Virus record (IMG/VR): IMGVR_UViG_3300047444_000753
Coordinates: 94,614-158,613 of that record
Direction: 5' to 3' (one strand)
Length of the DNA stretch: 64,000 nucleotides
Origin: a virus
The notes under the pieces: model-generated
Told to the model about the DNA's origin: nothing
Database searches by the model: none
The model's input: the letters and a program-made list of their open reading frames with translations, nothing else
Translations under genes and position numbers: made by a program
Shown: positions 12,960-20,809 of the stretch, piece by piece
How the letters are laid out: every line of letters starts with the position of its first letter
How positions within the stretch are numbered: the first letter of the stretch is position 1

Positions 12960-13144
12960 CCGACACCCCCGACGAAGAATACGAAGACACCTACCCGCTC
13001 CTCGGAGCGATCGGCCCCTACCTGTCCTTCACCACCGGCCACATGAACCCGATCGAGCCCGAGTCATTTGACGAACCCAACGAAGTTGTGTATCCTGAAG
13101 AGGACGACAGCAGCACCGACTACTGGGAAGACGAAGAACAATGA
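12956..13144 (+). CDS. Acidic peptide, 62 aa
   Basis: ATG overlaps the previous stop. Extremely acidic (over a quarter Asp/Glu) and Tyr/Pro-containing, probably unstructured. DNA-mimic or binding-partner roles are possible but unsupported. Confidence 0.62.
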   Translation: MTDTPDEEYEDTYPLLGAIGPYLSFTTGHMNPIEPESFDEPNEVVYPEEDDSSTDYWEDEEQ

Positions 13145-13410
13145 GCGAACAATATGCAGAAAGCCTCTACGGCCCACCTCCCGAAGGTGACGGCCCCCAA
13201 GGCGAAGAACTTGTGACCGACCCCGGTGACGCACCCTCCTACGCGGTACTGAGCCCCACGCCCCCATCGCCGGGGCGCATCGAGCTCGAAGCCCTGCTCC
13301 GTTCCGCGATCAACCTCCCGGCCCACCCCTCCGACGAGGAGCTCAGCGAGGCCCTTGGCACCGCAGCCTCCGTCCTCTGGGGCGCAGGCTACCGCAGGAT
13401 CCTGCAGTGA
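13141..13410 (+). CDS. Hypothetical protein, 89 aa
   Basis: ATG overlaps the previous stop. A disordered Pro/Gly/Asp-rich first half, then a short helical region (IELEALLRSAINLP...EALGTAASVLWGAGYRR). No family recognised. Confidence 0.66.
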   Translation: MSEQYAESLYGPPPEGDGPQGEELVTDPGDAPSYAVLSPTPPSPGRIELEALLRSAINLPAHPSDEELSEALGTAASVLWGAGYRRILQ

Positions 13411-13592
13411 TCCCGGACGGTCCCAAGGGCGTCCTCGGCCACATGTCCGTGATCCACGCCACCGACGACCCGTCCCAGCTCTCGACCCGCCTCATCTTCA
13501 CCCAGCTGGCCCCGCGTTTTCCCCCGGGGGATCCGGACCACGACCCGACCCCGCTCTATCAGATCTCCGTAGTACTGGAAGAAAACCAATGA
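13407..13592 (+). CDS. Hypothetical protein, 61 aa
   Basis: GTG overlaps the previous stop. Proline-rich; ends 'TPLYQISVVLEENQ'. Kept because it is precisely tiled between coupled genes with four-base overlaps at both ends. Confidence 0.6.
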   Translation: MIPDGPKGVLGHMSVIHATDDPSQLSTRLIFTQLAPRFPPGDPDHDPTPLYQISVVLEENQ

Positions 13593-13822
13593 CCGAAGAC
13601 AACTCCACCAATCCGCTCCGCTCCACCAAGACCCTCGTGCTGACCGCCGCAGGCGTGTTGCAGTGGCTCGACCTTGAGATCGACTACCTCAAGGACCGCT
13701 TCAACAACGAAACCAGCGAACTAGCCCGCCTTGTTCTTACAGGTACGGCGCTCCACCTCGAAGTCATGAAAGAGCAGTTCACCAACTACGCCATGCAGGA
13801 ACTCGACAAGGAAGCCAAATGA
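13589..13822 (+). CDS. Hypothetical helical protein, 77 aa
   Basis: ATG 13589 overlaps the previous stop; the longer upstream frame is a shadow. Helical, MTEDNSTNPLRSTKTLVLTAAGVLQWLDLEIDYL... No family recognised. Confidence 0.68.
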   Translation: MTEDNSTNPLRSTKTLVLTAAGVLQWLDLEIDYLKDRFNNETSELARLVLTGTALHLEVMKEQFTNYAMQELDKEAK

Positions 13823-14238
13823 TCTCACTGACCAACGCCGGACGCGGTTCCGGCAAAACGCACGGCCTGATCGAGTGGGCCAAGGGCGCACCCAACCGCT
13901 TCGTGATCGGCACGCACGGCTGCACCGGGGACGCCATGGAAGAGGCCGGTCTCGAACGCCAGTTCGTCCATGCCATGCAGGCCAAGAAGTTCTTCCAAGG
14001 CCGCAGGGACTACGAGGTGGCGATCGACAACCTCGAAATCCTCCTCCCCGGCATCCTGCACAGTGAGTACGGCATCCACCCCGAGCGGGACGTCATCATC
14101 ACGTCGTGCTTCCCCGAGGCCAACATGGGCAAGACCCGCGAGGTCCCCCTCATCCCGAGCGATCTCCTCGATTACGGCATCGAGTTCATGAAGAGCCTCA
14201 GGTCCCTGAAGTCCCCAAATTTTGGGGAGAAAAAGTGA
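13819..14238 (+). CDS. Small P-loop-like protein, 139 aa
   Basis: 'NAGRGSGKTHGLIEWA' near the N-terminus matches the Walker A pattern GxxxxGKT/S (G-R-G-S-G-K-T). A candidate Walker B is the 'DVIIT' strand at about residue 94. At 139 residues this is a minimal NTPase fold or a degenerate one. Partner and substrate unknown. It overlaps the following gene by four bases. Confidence 0.68.
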   Translation: MISLTNAGRGSGKTHGLIEWAKGAPNRFVIGTHGCTGDAMEEAGLERQFVHAMQAKKFFQGRRDYEVAIDNLEILLPGILHSEYGIHPERDVIITSCFPEANMGKTREVPLIPSDLLDYGIEFMKSLRSLKSPNFGEKK

Positions 14239-14666
14239 AACCGTTTCATCTTTACCTCGCTGGACCGATGACAAATATCGAACACTACAACTTCCCTGCC
14301 TTCGATGAGGCCACAGTCGCCCTGCGTGCCCGGGGCTATACCGTCTTCAACCCGGCAGAGGCCGACCGCGAGAGCGGCTTCGACGCCATGGGCCTCGAAG
14401 GACACGAGGCGGCAGAGCACGGCTTCGACCTGCGCAAGGCCTTGAAGATGGACCTGAGCTGGATCTGCGACCACGCCACCGGCATCGCCGTTCTCCCGGG
14501 CTGGGAACACTCCCTCGGGGCCAACGCCGAGGTCGCACTCGCCAAGGCGCTGAACATCCCCGTGATGGCTGCTCGGGACTGGGAACTGACCACCCCGGTG
14601 CACTTCGAGACCGACTTCCCGTACATCCAAGAGCCGCTGGCGGGCGCGGAAGCAGGGATCTGGTGA
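14235..14666 (+). CDS. DUF4406 / nucleoside 2-deoxyribosyltransferase-like protein
   Basis: GTG start overlapping the previous stop; 143 residues. 'FHLYLAGPMTNIEHYNFPAFDEA' at the N-terminus and 'ADGIAVLPGW'-type 'ATGIAVLPGWEHSLGANAEVALA' match the layout of DUF4406 proteins, relatives of nucleoside 2-deoxyribosyltransferases. The Asp and Glu positions typical of that fold are present ('DLSWICDHA', 'GANAEVALA'). It probably binds or cleaves a nucleotide glycosidic bond; the substrate cannot be told from sequence. Confidence 0.78.
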   Translation: MKPFHLYLAGPMTNIEHYNFPAFDEATVALRARGYTVFNPAEADRESGFDAMGLEGHEAAEHGFDLRKALKMDLSWICDHATGIAVLPGWEHSLGANAEVALAKALNIPVMAARDWELTTPVHFETDFPYIQEPLAGAEAGIW

Positions 14667-14944
14667 ATCTCATCTCCCAGATCGTCTACGAGCACCTGCG
14701 CAAGTACCATTCGGCCATCGACGCGGCCTGTGCCGCCTCACTGCACCACGACTGCGGGGTCAAGGTTACCTTCCGTGACGACGCCAGCTTCACGGTGGAG
14801 CTGAGCCCGGAAGTACCACCCCTGCAGGTCTACGAGTACCGTAACTCTGGCCTCATTGCTTACGGATTCGACCCCTACAAGCTCCCGTACGTAGAAAATA
14901 TGCTTTCTTCCGCCGACACGCCGGGAAATGGTCAGTCGGACTGA
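14663..14944 (+). CDS. Hypothetical protein, 93 aa
   Basis: GTG overlaps the previous stop. Two helices with His/Cys (HHDCGVKVTF), then beta-rich segments. No family recognised. Last gene of the operon that begins at 10960. Confidence 0.68.
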   Translation: MNLISQIVYEHLRKYHSAIDAACAASLHHDCGVKVTFRDDASFTVELSPEVPPLQVYEYRNSGLIAYGFDPYKLPYVENMLSSADTPGNGQSD

Positions 14945-14970
14945 CTTTCTGCTGCTAGTGTGGTCGGAAA

Positions 14971-14989
14971 CACCCGGTTTTACCGGGTG
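14971..14989 (+). terminator. Hairpin CACCCGGT-TTT-ACCGGGTG
   Basis: Perfect eight-base stem after the 14663 gene, no U-run; ends or pauses the upstream operon. TTGACA hexamers at 15000 and 15010 start the next control region, which extends to 15163. Its -10 is not clear (TAAGCT 15041-15046 is one candidate). Confidence 0.5.
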
Positions 14990-15163
14990 GGTACTCGGTT
15001 TGACAGGTTTTGACACTTGGTTGTGACAGAAATGTTCGTCTAAGCTCTGGACAAACGACAAACCGGGAAGTAGACTTACTATATACACCGCAAGTAGCCA
15101 CGGATACCACATGCTGAGGGGCATTTCCGCGACTGACATTACCTTTAAGCACTAGGAACGACA

Positions 15164-15379
15164 ATGAACGCCGCAGAAATGGTCTCGATTCGGGCTGGGA
15201 TCCTCGCAGCACGTGAGGATTTCCCCACCCTGTACAGCTTCTACACCGGAAGCATGTCTCTGGACATGCTGGATGACTTCCTGACCCTCGGGGACCTCTT
15301 CGAGGACGCCCTGAAGGGCCGCGCATGGTCCCGCACCATGTGCAAAGAGGTCTACCGGCTCGAATCCCTCTTCGTGTAG
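15164..15379 (+). CDS. Hypothetical protein, 71 aa
   Basis: ATG with AGGAACGACA upstream. Helical and acidic (MNAAEMVSIRAGILAAREDFPTL...). First gene after the 219-bp control region. No family recognised. Confidence 0.7.
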   Translation: MNAAEMVSIRAGILAAREDFPTLYSFYTGSMSLDMLDDFLTLGDLFEDALKGRAWSRTMCKEVYRLESLFV

Positions 15380-15437
15380 ACTGGCCACGCGACCAACCGC
15401 ACCAATCTCTCAACCAACTACGACCAAAGGAACACTC

Positions 15438-15764
15438 ATGTCCACTGATCACCCCACAGAATTCGACGTGGCAGGCCTTGTGATCTTCGATCTCAACGAT
15501 CTGCCCGCCGTCACCGCCGAATCCGACCGTTTCATCGCTGGAAACACCGCGATTCCGCGCTCCGGCAGCAATCTCAGCTACGAAGACCTCCGCGAAACGG
15601 CCCGGGAGTATTACGCCCTCGCCCTGAAGGTCCGGGACGAGGCCACAGCGCCTGAACTGGAGCGCGTCATGGGCGTCCTGATGGAGAATTCGGACCATTC
15701 CCGCGAAGAGGCACGCCAGATCGCCCTCGGAATGCTGAAAATGGGGGCAACCCTTGACGCCTGA
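15438..15764 (+). CDS. Hypothetical protein, 108 aa
   Basis: ATG with AAAGGAACACTC upstream. An acidic N-terminus (FDVAGLVIFDLNDLPAV) is followed by two to three helices. No family recognised. Overlaps the next TTG start. Confidence 0.72.
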   Translation: MSTDHPTEFDVAGLVIFDLNDLPAVTAESDRFIAGNTAIPRSGSNLSYEDLRETAREYYALALKVRDEATAPELERVMGVLMENSDHSREEARQIALGMLKMGATLDA

Positions 15765-16095
15765 GACCGAATTCAAGGCCACGCCGGACCAGATTGCCCG
15801 GATTGCCTCCACCGCGATCCGCCAGCTGGCCGAAACGCACGTCATCATCACCAAGGAAGAGCTCCGCGACATCATTTCCGAGTCGATCGAGAAGCATTCC
15901 ATCGAGATGTGGGACCTCGTACTCAACAACTACCACGAGACCGGCATCCATCTGGCCGGAGTCATCCCTCCGGAGCAGCTCAAGGGCTACCAGATCGGTG
16001 AAAACCTGCTGCACCGGATGAAATCGGTCATCGAGGAGGAGAACGCAGCTGTTTTCAGCCCGAAATCCGAGGAAAATCCCCCGAAAACTGTGTAA
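15754..16095 (+). CDS. Hypothetical protein, 113 aa
   Basis: TTG start overlapping the previous stop by 11 bases. All-helical (TPETEFKATPDQIARIASTAIRQLA...). No family recognised. Followed by a large inverted repeat. Confidence 0.7.
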   Translation: MTPETEFKATPDQIARIASTAIRQLAETHVIITKEELRDIISESIEKHSIEMWDLVLNNYHETGIHLAGVIPPEQLKGYQIGENLLHRMKSVIEEENAAVFSPKSEENPPKTV

Positions 16096-16123
16096 ATATA
16101 TACAGTTGTCAAATAAATAGCCC

Positions 16124-16172
16124 CACAAAGGCCTCCCGAGATGATCTTCCACCTTCTCCGGAGGCCTTTGTG
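16124..16172. terminator. 13-bp perfect stem CACAAAGGCCTCC/GGAGGCCTTTGTG
   Basis: Arms at 16124-16136 and 16160-16172 with a 23-base loop. No T-run on either side. It ends the 15164 operon by position. Confidence 0.6.
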
Positions 16173-16249
16173 CAGGGCGTTAAATGTCATAGTTTACAAC
16201 GGATTCTTACAGATCCGCCCCGATTCTTGCAATATATCCCCCTGAATGC

Positions 16250-16278
16250 TTGACGAATGCTCTTTCTCTGCATATACT
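16250..16278 (+). promoter_or_regulatory. Promoter TTGACG-N17-TATACT
   Basis: TTGACG 16250-16255, TATACT 16273-16278; precedes ATG 16306 with AAGGAAACAC as ribosome-binding site. Confidence 0.72.
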
Positions 16279-16305
16279 TAGACACATAACGACATAAGGA
16301 AACAC

Positions 16306-16473
16306 ATGCAGAGCATTTTGATAGCGATCATCCTCGCGATGGTGGTGCTAGGGATCCTTGTCCCTGCCCTCCGCAGAGATATCAAGACAGTCCGCGAGAC
16401 GTTCGCCGCTCCCAAAACGGACTCTGACTTCATCCGCCTGTTCAAAAAGATGAAAGACCACTTCAAAAAATGA
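16306..16473 (+). CDS. Small single-span membrane protein, 55 aa
   Basis: MQSILIAIILAMVVLGILVPAL forms an N-terminal membrane segment; the rest is basic and helical, ending FKKMKDHFKK. Overlaps the next ATG by four bases. First gene of the 16306-18169 coupled operon. Confidence 0.68.
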   Translation: MQSILIAIILAMVVLGILVPALRRDIKTVRETFAAPKTDSDFIRLFKKMKDHFKK

Positions 16474-16760
16474 CCGAGACACCCATCGACTACGAGACCG
16501 CGTTCGCGGAGCTCAACAAGCTCAACTACCTGTTCGGCAATCACGCCGCCTACACCATTCCGCGCCTGAACCCCGTTGAATTTGAGACCACTCACGACGA
16601 CGGATCCCTCATTGTCGTCCGTGGCCTGCGTTCCGGCATCTACTACGGCTCCTCCCGTGTCCGCACCACCGACCAGTACGGCAACGACGACTACCACTAC
16701 ACGGCGCTTGTCCGGGTCACCCCCGAGAAGCGCACCGTGACCGACTGGGTCCGCCCGTGA
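16470..16760 (+). CDS. Hypothetical protein, 96 aa
   Basis: Starts MTETPIDYETAFAELNKLNYLF. A helical start is followed by beta strands with 'GLRSGIYYGSSRVRTTDQYGNDDYHYTALVRV'. No family recognised. Coupled on both sides. Confidence 0.7.
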   Translation: MTETPIDYETAFAELNKLNYLFGNHAAYTIPRLNPVEFETTHDDGSLIVVRGLRSGIYYGSSRVRTTDQYGNDDYHYTALVRVTPEKRTVTDWVRP

Positions 16761-16993
16761 TCCGCAAGGCCTTCCTGTTCCGGGCCGTCGAGCTTGACTC
16801 CCCCAGCATCCTCGGCATGCTGCTCTACACCGACCGCGAGAAGGGTCCCGACGCTTGGTACCGTCGCGGCGTGATCGACAGCGTCGAGATCGACATGGAC
16901 AGCCGCGTCGTGACCATCGGCGTGGACCAGCGTGACTACATCCACATGGACGCAGGCCGCGAGGTCCTGCTGATGGAAAGGCCCCTGCAGTGA
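16757..16993 (+). CDS. Hypothetical protein, 78 aa
   Basis: GTG overlaps the previous stop. Beta-rich, 'IDSVEIDMDSRVVTIGVDQRDYIHMDAGREVLL'. No family recognised. Confidence 0.7.
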   Translation: MIRKAFLFRAVELDSPSILGMLLYTDREKGPDAWYRRGVIDSVEIDMDSRVVTIGVDQRDYIHMDAGREVLLMERPLQ

Positions 16994-17214
16994 CCACTAT
17001 CATCTACCGATTCCCGCCCCGCGAGGTACGCAGGCTGGCCGAAGCCCAAGGCATCACCTTCGAGGATGCCCTCAAAGAATTGTCCAACGGAACTCTGACT
17101 CTGCCTGAACGGCTCCCCATCTCCCCTGAGGAAGCACAACAGAGCTTTGAGGAAGAGATCCTTGAGGCAATGTCCCGCCCAATCCTGCCCGATTACTTCG
17201 GGCAAACCCTTTAA
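16990..17214 (+). CDS. Hypothetical protein, 74 aa
   Basis: GTG overlaps the previous stop. Helical, 'REVRRLAEAQGITFEDALKELSNGTLTLPERL' could be a short DNA- or protein-binding helical pair. No family recognised. Confidence 0.68.
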   Translation: MTTIIYRFPPREVRRLAEAQGITFEDALKELSNGTLTLPERLPISPEEAQQSFEEEILEAMSRPILPDYFGQTL

Positions 17215-17226
17215 CGAAAGTACATC

Positions 17227-17352
17227 ATGCTTCTTGTTTGGATTCTCACGTGGATTCTCGATTCCCTCAACTTCGAGCCCGCCGTGCTGCTCTGGCACTG
17301 GTTCGGAGAACACGTCCTGCTCACCATCCTCATGCTGATCTTCCTCGCGTGA
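17227..17352 (+). CDS. 41-residue membrane peptide
   Basis: ATG with ACGAAAG upstream; MLLVWILTWILDSLNFEPAV... then a second hydrophobic segment ending LLTILMLIFLA. Overlaps the next GTG by four bases. Confidence 0.55.
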   Translation: MLLVWILTWILDSLNFEPAVLLWHWFGEHVLLTILMLIFLA

Positions 17353-17564
17353 AACCGGGCGAAGTTCTCGTCGGCACCTGTCGGGCCTGCGGACAGGAAC
17401 TGCTCCTCACCGACAACGACTGCTGGCACCCGTACAACGTGGAGAAGGCCTGCCCGCCCGAGATCGATTTCGGTCAGGGCTTCGGCGTCCCGGCATGGGG
17501 CGGCTACGGTCGCCCCGGTGTCGCGTACTTCATCCCGAATGAGGTGCAGCCCGATGACCTCTAA
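17349..17564 (+). CDS. Cysteine-containing zinc-ribbon-like protein, 71 aa
   Basis: GTG 17349 overlaps the previous stop. 'GTCRACGQELLLTDNDCWHPYNVEKACP' holds CxxC and two later Cys plus a His, consistent with a small zinc site. Aromatic/glycine-rich second half. No family recognised. Confidence 0.66.
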   Translation: MKPGEVLVGTCRACGQELLLTDNDCWHPYNVEKACPPEIDFGQGFGVPAWGGYGRPGVAYFIPNEVQPDDL

Positions 17565-17787
17565 GATTGACGCTGCAGATTTTACAAACTCTTTGATCAA
17601 CAAGCTGGACAACACCACACTCAATGTCGCTGGCAGGGACTACATCGTGCTGGCCTGTGCAGCGTCCGCCGACGACTATCAGAAGATCTTCATCGAGGCC
17701 TTCCCGTGGACCGACGACGCCGAAGATCACTACGAGTTCTCCATCACCGTCCGCAAGATCAGGAAGAAGCCCATTGTCAACAGCTGA
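17554..17787 (+). CDS. Hypothetical protein, 77 aa
   Basis: ATG 17554 overlaps the previous gene by 11 bases. MTSKIDAADFTNSLINKLDN... then beta-rich 'YIVLACAASADDYQKIFIEAFP'. No family recognised. Confidence 0.66.
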   Translation: MTSKIDAADFTNSLINKLDNTTLNVAGRDYIVLACAASADDYQKIFIEAFPWTDDAEDHYEFSITVRKIRKKPIVNS

Positions 17788-18169
17788 AATCCTTATCTTC
17801 GCCGTCGCGGCGCACTTTGTCGGGGACTACCTCCTGCAGACCAACCACATGGCCCAAGAGAAGACGAGCCGATGGACCCCGGCGATCCTGCACGGGATCA
17901 CCTACACCATCCCGTTCCTCTTCCTGACCTCCGCCCCGCTGGCGCTGTTCTTCATCTCGGCCACGCACATCCTCATCGACCGCTTCCGGTTGGTGAAGTA
18001 CGTCATCTGGTTCAAGAACCAGCTGGCTCCCAAGCGTCACCGACACCCCATGACGCCCACCGGCTACCACCCGGACACCCCGGACTGGCTGGCCATCGGC
18101 CTCATGATAGTCACCGACAACCTCATCCATATTTTGCTGAACGCCTTCGCGCTCACACAACTCACCTAG
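17774..18169 (+). CDS. DUF3307-like integral membrane protein, 131 aa
   Basis: The start chosen is TTG 17774 (overlap of 14 bases). 'AAHFVGDYLLQTNHMAQEKT' carries the HxxGDxxLQ-type signature of DUF3307 membrane proteins, followed by 3-4 hydrophobic segments and 'THILIDRFRLVKYVI'. These proteins occur in many phages and mobile elements; function unknown. Confidence 0.72.
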   Translation: MSTAEILIFAVAAHFVGDYLLQTNHMAQEKTSRWTPAILHGITYTIPFLFLTSAPLALFFISATHILIDRFRLVKYVIWFKNQLAPKRHRHPMTPTGYHPDTPDWLAIGLMIVTDNLIHILLNAFALTQLT

Positions 18170-18178
18170 GAAAGACAC

Positions 18179-18490
18179 ATGACAGAACTTCTCGAACTAC
18201 TGGAGCCGCTGGAGGTCCCGACAGCGGAAATCCAGACGGTGATCGACTGGATCAAATCCGAGCAGGTCCGCTCCATCCAGCAGGACCGCACCCTCAACCC
18301 CTACAAGGTCCAGAAACTGGACTGGCTCAGCGATACCGTGGACAACCTCAAGGTGCTGCACGAGCGTGCCGAGGCCGACAAGCGTGAGGTCGAGAGCAAG
18401 AACAATTGGCGTAAGCGCCAAAATGAGGAGATCGCAAAACGCTCCGCGTGTGTCTGCGAGCACGGCTGCGCCTGCCAGAGGGGCAACTAA
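18179..18490 (+). CDS. Coiled-coil protein with C-terminal Cys cluster, 103 aa
   Basis: ATG with AGGAAAGACAC upstream. Helical over most of its length; ends 'SACVCEHGCACQRGN', four cysteines and a His in 12 residues, a plausible metal site. No family recognised. Confidence 0.7.
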   Translation: MTELLELLEPLEVPTAEIQTVIDWIKSEQVRSIQQDRTLNPYKVQKLDWLSDTVDNLKVLHERAEADKREVESKNNWRKRQNEEIAKRSACVCEHGCACQRGN

Positions 18491-18640
18491 ATGGAAGCCG
18501 CTCTCGGTGCCCTGCTGGGCCTACTGATCTTGGCCTTCGTCGCCATCGCCGTCGTGGCGGTCTACATCTTCGTGACCGTCCTCAACCGCCAGCGCAGGTT
18601 CCGCAAGGACTTCGACCGCCGCTGGAACAACCGCTTCTAA
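18491..18640 (+). CDS. Small single-span membrane protein, 49 aa
   Basis: ATG directly after the previous TAA. Hydrophobic residues 5-35, then a basic tail (NRQRRFRKDFDRRWNNRF by layout). No family recognised. Confidence 0.62.
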   Translation: MEAALGALLGLLILAFVAIAVVAVYIFVTVLNRQRRFRKDFDRRWNNRF

Positions 18641-18665
18641 CTCTCAACCACTTTTAGGAAACACT

Positions 18666-18944
18666 ATGAAAATGTCCTTTGTCTGGCTTGTCTTTACCTG
18701 CATCAACGGCGTCAGCGCCGTACAAGACATCGTGAAGAACGACTACAGCATCTGGTTCTACATCACCCTCATCACCTTTGCCCTGTCGATCTGGCTCTAC
18801 TCCGACGCCCGCAAGACCGAGCGCCGTCAGGCCGAGGCCAAGCGCCAGCTCATCAACGTCTTCATCAACACCTCCGGCACGAGTGAAGATGATGTGGCGA
18901 AGCGTGCTGCGGAGGCGCTGAAGACCTATGGCCGGGACCTGTGA
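18666..18944 (+). CDS. Two-span membrane protein with helical tail, 92 aa
   Basis: ATG with TAGGAAACACT upstream. Two hydrophobic segments (about 4-18 and 30-48), then a charged helix 'ARKTERRQAEAKRQLINVF'. No family recognised. Overlaps the next GTG. Confidence 0.68.
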   Translation: MKMSFVWLVFTCINGVSAVQDIVKNDYSIWFYITLITFALSIWLYSDARKTERRQAEAKRQLINVFINTSGTSEDDVAKRAAEALKTYGRDL

Positions 18945-19156
18945 AGTACCCATTCAGCGCCGCCTTCGGGGCGGGGCTCGTTGCCCTGATCCTTGTCGGC
19001 TGCGGCTCCGCCTCCGGAGCCGGTGCTAGTGATTTCGACTCGGATAACTTCAACGAGATGCACAAGCATCTCTCCGATGGCAGGACAGTAACCTGCTTGG
19101 ACAGTCTCAACGGCTACGGGAACTCCGTCTCGTGTGACTGGGAACACGCCAAATGA
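18941..19156 (+). CDS. Small exported lipoprotein, 71 aa
   Basis: GTG overlaps the previous stop. A signal peptide with lipobox 'LVGC' (Cys 21) is followed by a Ser/Gly/Ala linker and an acidic domain with two further cysteines. Fourth exported or lipid-anchored protein predicted in the window. Confidence 0.7.
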   Translation: MKYPFSAAFGAGLVALILVGCGSASGAGASDFDSDNFNEMHKHLSDGRTVTCLDSLNGYGNSVSCDWEHAK

Positions 19157-19530
19157 CGCGCATTCTCATCACCGGCTCCCGCGACTGGAGCAACCGTGAG
19201 CGCATCGACACTGCCCTCTACGTCTGGTGGCGTGACAACGGCAAGCCCACCGATGCAGTCCTTGTCTCGGGTGCCTGCCCCAGCGGTGCCGACGCCTGCG
19301 CAGAGGATGTCTGGGAATCACAGGGGTTCACGGTAGAGCGCCATCCGGCAGACTGGGACCAACACGGACGCCGAGCGGGCTTCGTCCGCAACGCCGAGAT
19401 GGTTGTCCTCGGTGCAGACATCTGTCTGGCCTTCATCAAGAACAACTCCAAGGGCGCAACCATGACCGCGACCTTGGCCGAGAAGGCGGGCATCCCCGTC
19501 CACATCTTCAGGGAAGACGACAAGGGTTGA
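19153..19530 (+). CDS. YspA/DUF2493-like SLOG-family protein, 125 aa
   Basis: '[19 protein letters not shown]' and '[22 protein letters not shown]' are the two glycine-rich nucleotide-binding motifs of the YspA (DUF2493) branch of the SLOG superfamily. SLOG proteins sense or process nucleotides, including NAD-derived ligands in some defence systems. Here it sits 300 bases before the PRPP synthetase gene. The ligand cannot be deduced. Confidence 0.82.
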   Translation: MTRILITGSRDWSNRERIDTALYVWWRDNGKPTDAVLVSGACPSGADACAEDVWESQGFTVERHPADWDQHGRRAGFVRNAEMVVLGADICLAFIKNNSKGATMTATLAEKAGIPVHIFREDDKG

Positions 19531-19554
19531 CAAAAACGCCTGACTGGGTATCAT
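19527..19554 (+). promoter_or_regulatory. Promoter TTGACA-N16-TATCAT, leaderless
   Basis: TTGACA 19527-19532, TATCAT 19549-19554; ATG 19561 is six bases on. Confidence 0.65.
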
Positions 19555-19560
19555 TGAGAA

Positions 19561-19812
19561 ATGAAAACTTCAATGAATCTCAAAGGATCTGTCACCACTA
19601 GAAGAGGTACATACTTCTGGTCCGTCAAAGACGCCAACGGCAACACCATGGCGTCGGGCGAGGAGTACCGACTCAAGCACGCATTTCAAGCCGCATACGA
19701 TACGGTCTCCGCCGTCCGAGCATGGATCATGTTCGGACGCGGGGACCTTGTCGTTAAAACCAAGTTCCTTGAATGTGAATTCAAGCCCCGCAACCGCGTC
19801 GGCTCCATCTAG
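19561..19812 (+). CDS. Hypothetical protein, 83 aa
   Basis: MKTSMNLKGSVTTRRGTYFWSVKDANGN... A beta-rich basic small domain. No Shine-Dalgarno site; likely leaderless from the promoter six bases upstream. No family recognised. Confidence 0.66.
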   Translation: MKTSMNLKGSVTTRRGTYFWSVKDANGNTMASGEEYRLKHAFQAAYDTVSAVRAWIMFGRGDLVVKTKFLECEFKPRNRVGSI

Positions 19813-19813
19813 C

Positions 19814-19842
19814 TGGACAATCTAAACATACAAGGATATACT
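19814..19842 (+). promoter_or_regulatory. Promoter TGGACA-N17-TATACT, leaderless
   Basis: TGGACA 19814-19819, TATACT 19837-19842; the ATG of the PRPP synthetase at 19849 is six bases later. Confidence 0.6.
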
Positions 19843-19848
19843 TACATC

Positions 19849-20748
19849 ATGATCACCTTCAAAGCACGCACAGCATCCGGCGAGATTATCAAGTCCGCCC
19901 TCTCTCCCTTCACCTTCCCGGCAGGGGAGAAGCACCTCAAGCGCGAGGAACAGCGCGAGCTGGAACCCGTCGAGATCGCCATCATCCAGCCCGACCCCAA
20001 CTCCCTGCATGACGACCTGTTCCAGCTGGCCATGTGGGCGTACCGCCTGCTCGGGTCGGGCCACAAATCCGTCCTGCTCATTCCGTACCTCCCCGGTGCA
20101 CGTGCCGACCGTGGGACCCCCTTCGGTGCCCGCGTCTACGCCCAGTTCATCGGCGAGATGTGGATTGACCAGATCATCTGCTACGACCCGCACTCCGGCA
20201 CCATCGTTGAGGAGCTGAAGCTCTGGGTACATGATGAGGCAGTTGTCACTGTCCTCCGCCCCGAAGACATCCTCAACACCCAGAACTCCAAGCTCGTCAT
20301 GCCCAACATCTACGACGGCATCATCGCCCCGGACAAGGGTGCCCACGACCGGGCTCACGGGGTTGCACAGGCCTTCGGGCTCCCGCTGTACACCGCCGAG
20401 AAGACCCGCGACTTCGAGACCGGCAAGCTTTCCGGCTTCAACATCGACCTGCCCGGTACCGGACATTTCCTGATAGTGGATGATATCTGCGACGGCGGCG
20501 GTACCTTCCTTGGATTGGCCGGAGTGGTTCCGAAGGCGGTCTACCTTGACCTCTATGTCTCCCACGGCGTCTTCTCCAAGGACGCCCTGTACAACCTCAA
20601 GCAGGGATTCGTCAACATCTTCACGACCAACTCCTATGCCCCCACCCGCGTGCTGAATGATCACGGCGACTTCGGGGACCCGGATGCTGTTGACAAGTTC
20701 CACCGGATCGACATCATCCGTCCCATGCTGGACCGCATCTCGGTTTGA
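19849..20748 (+). CDS. prs: Ribose-phosphate pyrophosphokinase (PRPP synthetase)
   Basis: 299 residues, near the usual length for the family (about 310). It makes PRPP from ribose 5-phosphate and ATP. Visible signatures: 'LLIPYLPGARADR' (the ATP/metal loop region of Prs), 'DPHSGTIVEEL' and the PRPP-binding loop 'FLIVDDICDGGGTF' at about residues 207-220 with the paired aspartates. Directly upstream of NAMPT, whose co-substrate is PRPP. Apparently expressed from its own leaderless promoter. Phage Prs-NAMPT pairs are known; assignment is strong, specificity inferred. Confidence 0.92.
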   Translation: MITFKARTASGEIIKSALSPFTFPAGEKHLKREEQRELEPVEIAIIQPDPNSLHDDLFQLAMWAYRLLGSGHKSVLLIPYLPGARADRGTPFGARVYAQFIGEMWIDQIICYDPHSGTIVEELKLWVHDEAVVTVLRPEDILNTQNSKLVMPNIYDGIIAPDKGAHDRAHGVAQAFGLPLYTAEKTRDFETGKLSGFNIDLPGTGHFLIVDDICDGGGTFLGLAGVVPKAVYLDLYVSHGVFSKDALYNLKQGFVNIFTTNSYAPTRVLNDHGDFGDPDAVDKFHRIDIIRPMLDRISV

Positions 20749-20773
20749 CAAAACCAAGATACATAGATACCTT
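20745..20773 (+). promoter_or_regulatory. Promoter TTGACA-N17-TACCTT before NAMPT
   Basis: TTGACA overlaps the prs stop codon (20745-20750), TACCTT at 20768-20773. A 30-base leader with AGAAAGAGAC precedes ATG 20810. Confidence 0.6.
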
Positions 20774-20809
20774 TATATCAACGACGTACCGACAACCAGA
20801 AAGAGACTA

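Noticed and set aside
14214-14229. CCCCAAATTTTGGGG palindrome, with CCAAATTTTGG also at 191 and 10211
   Set aside because: Only three occurrences noticed, two in or near coding sequence, with no regular layout; not enough to call a system.
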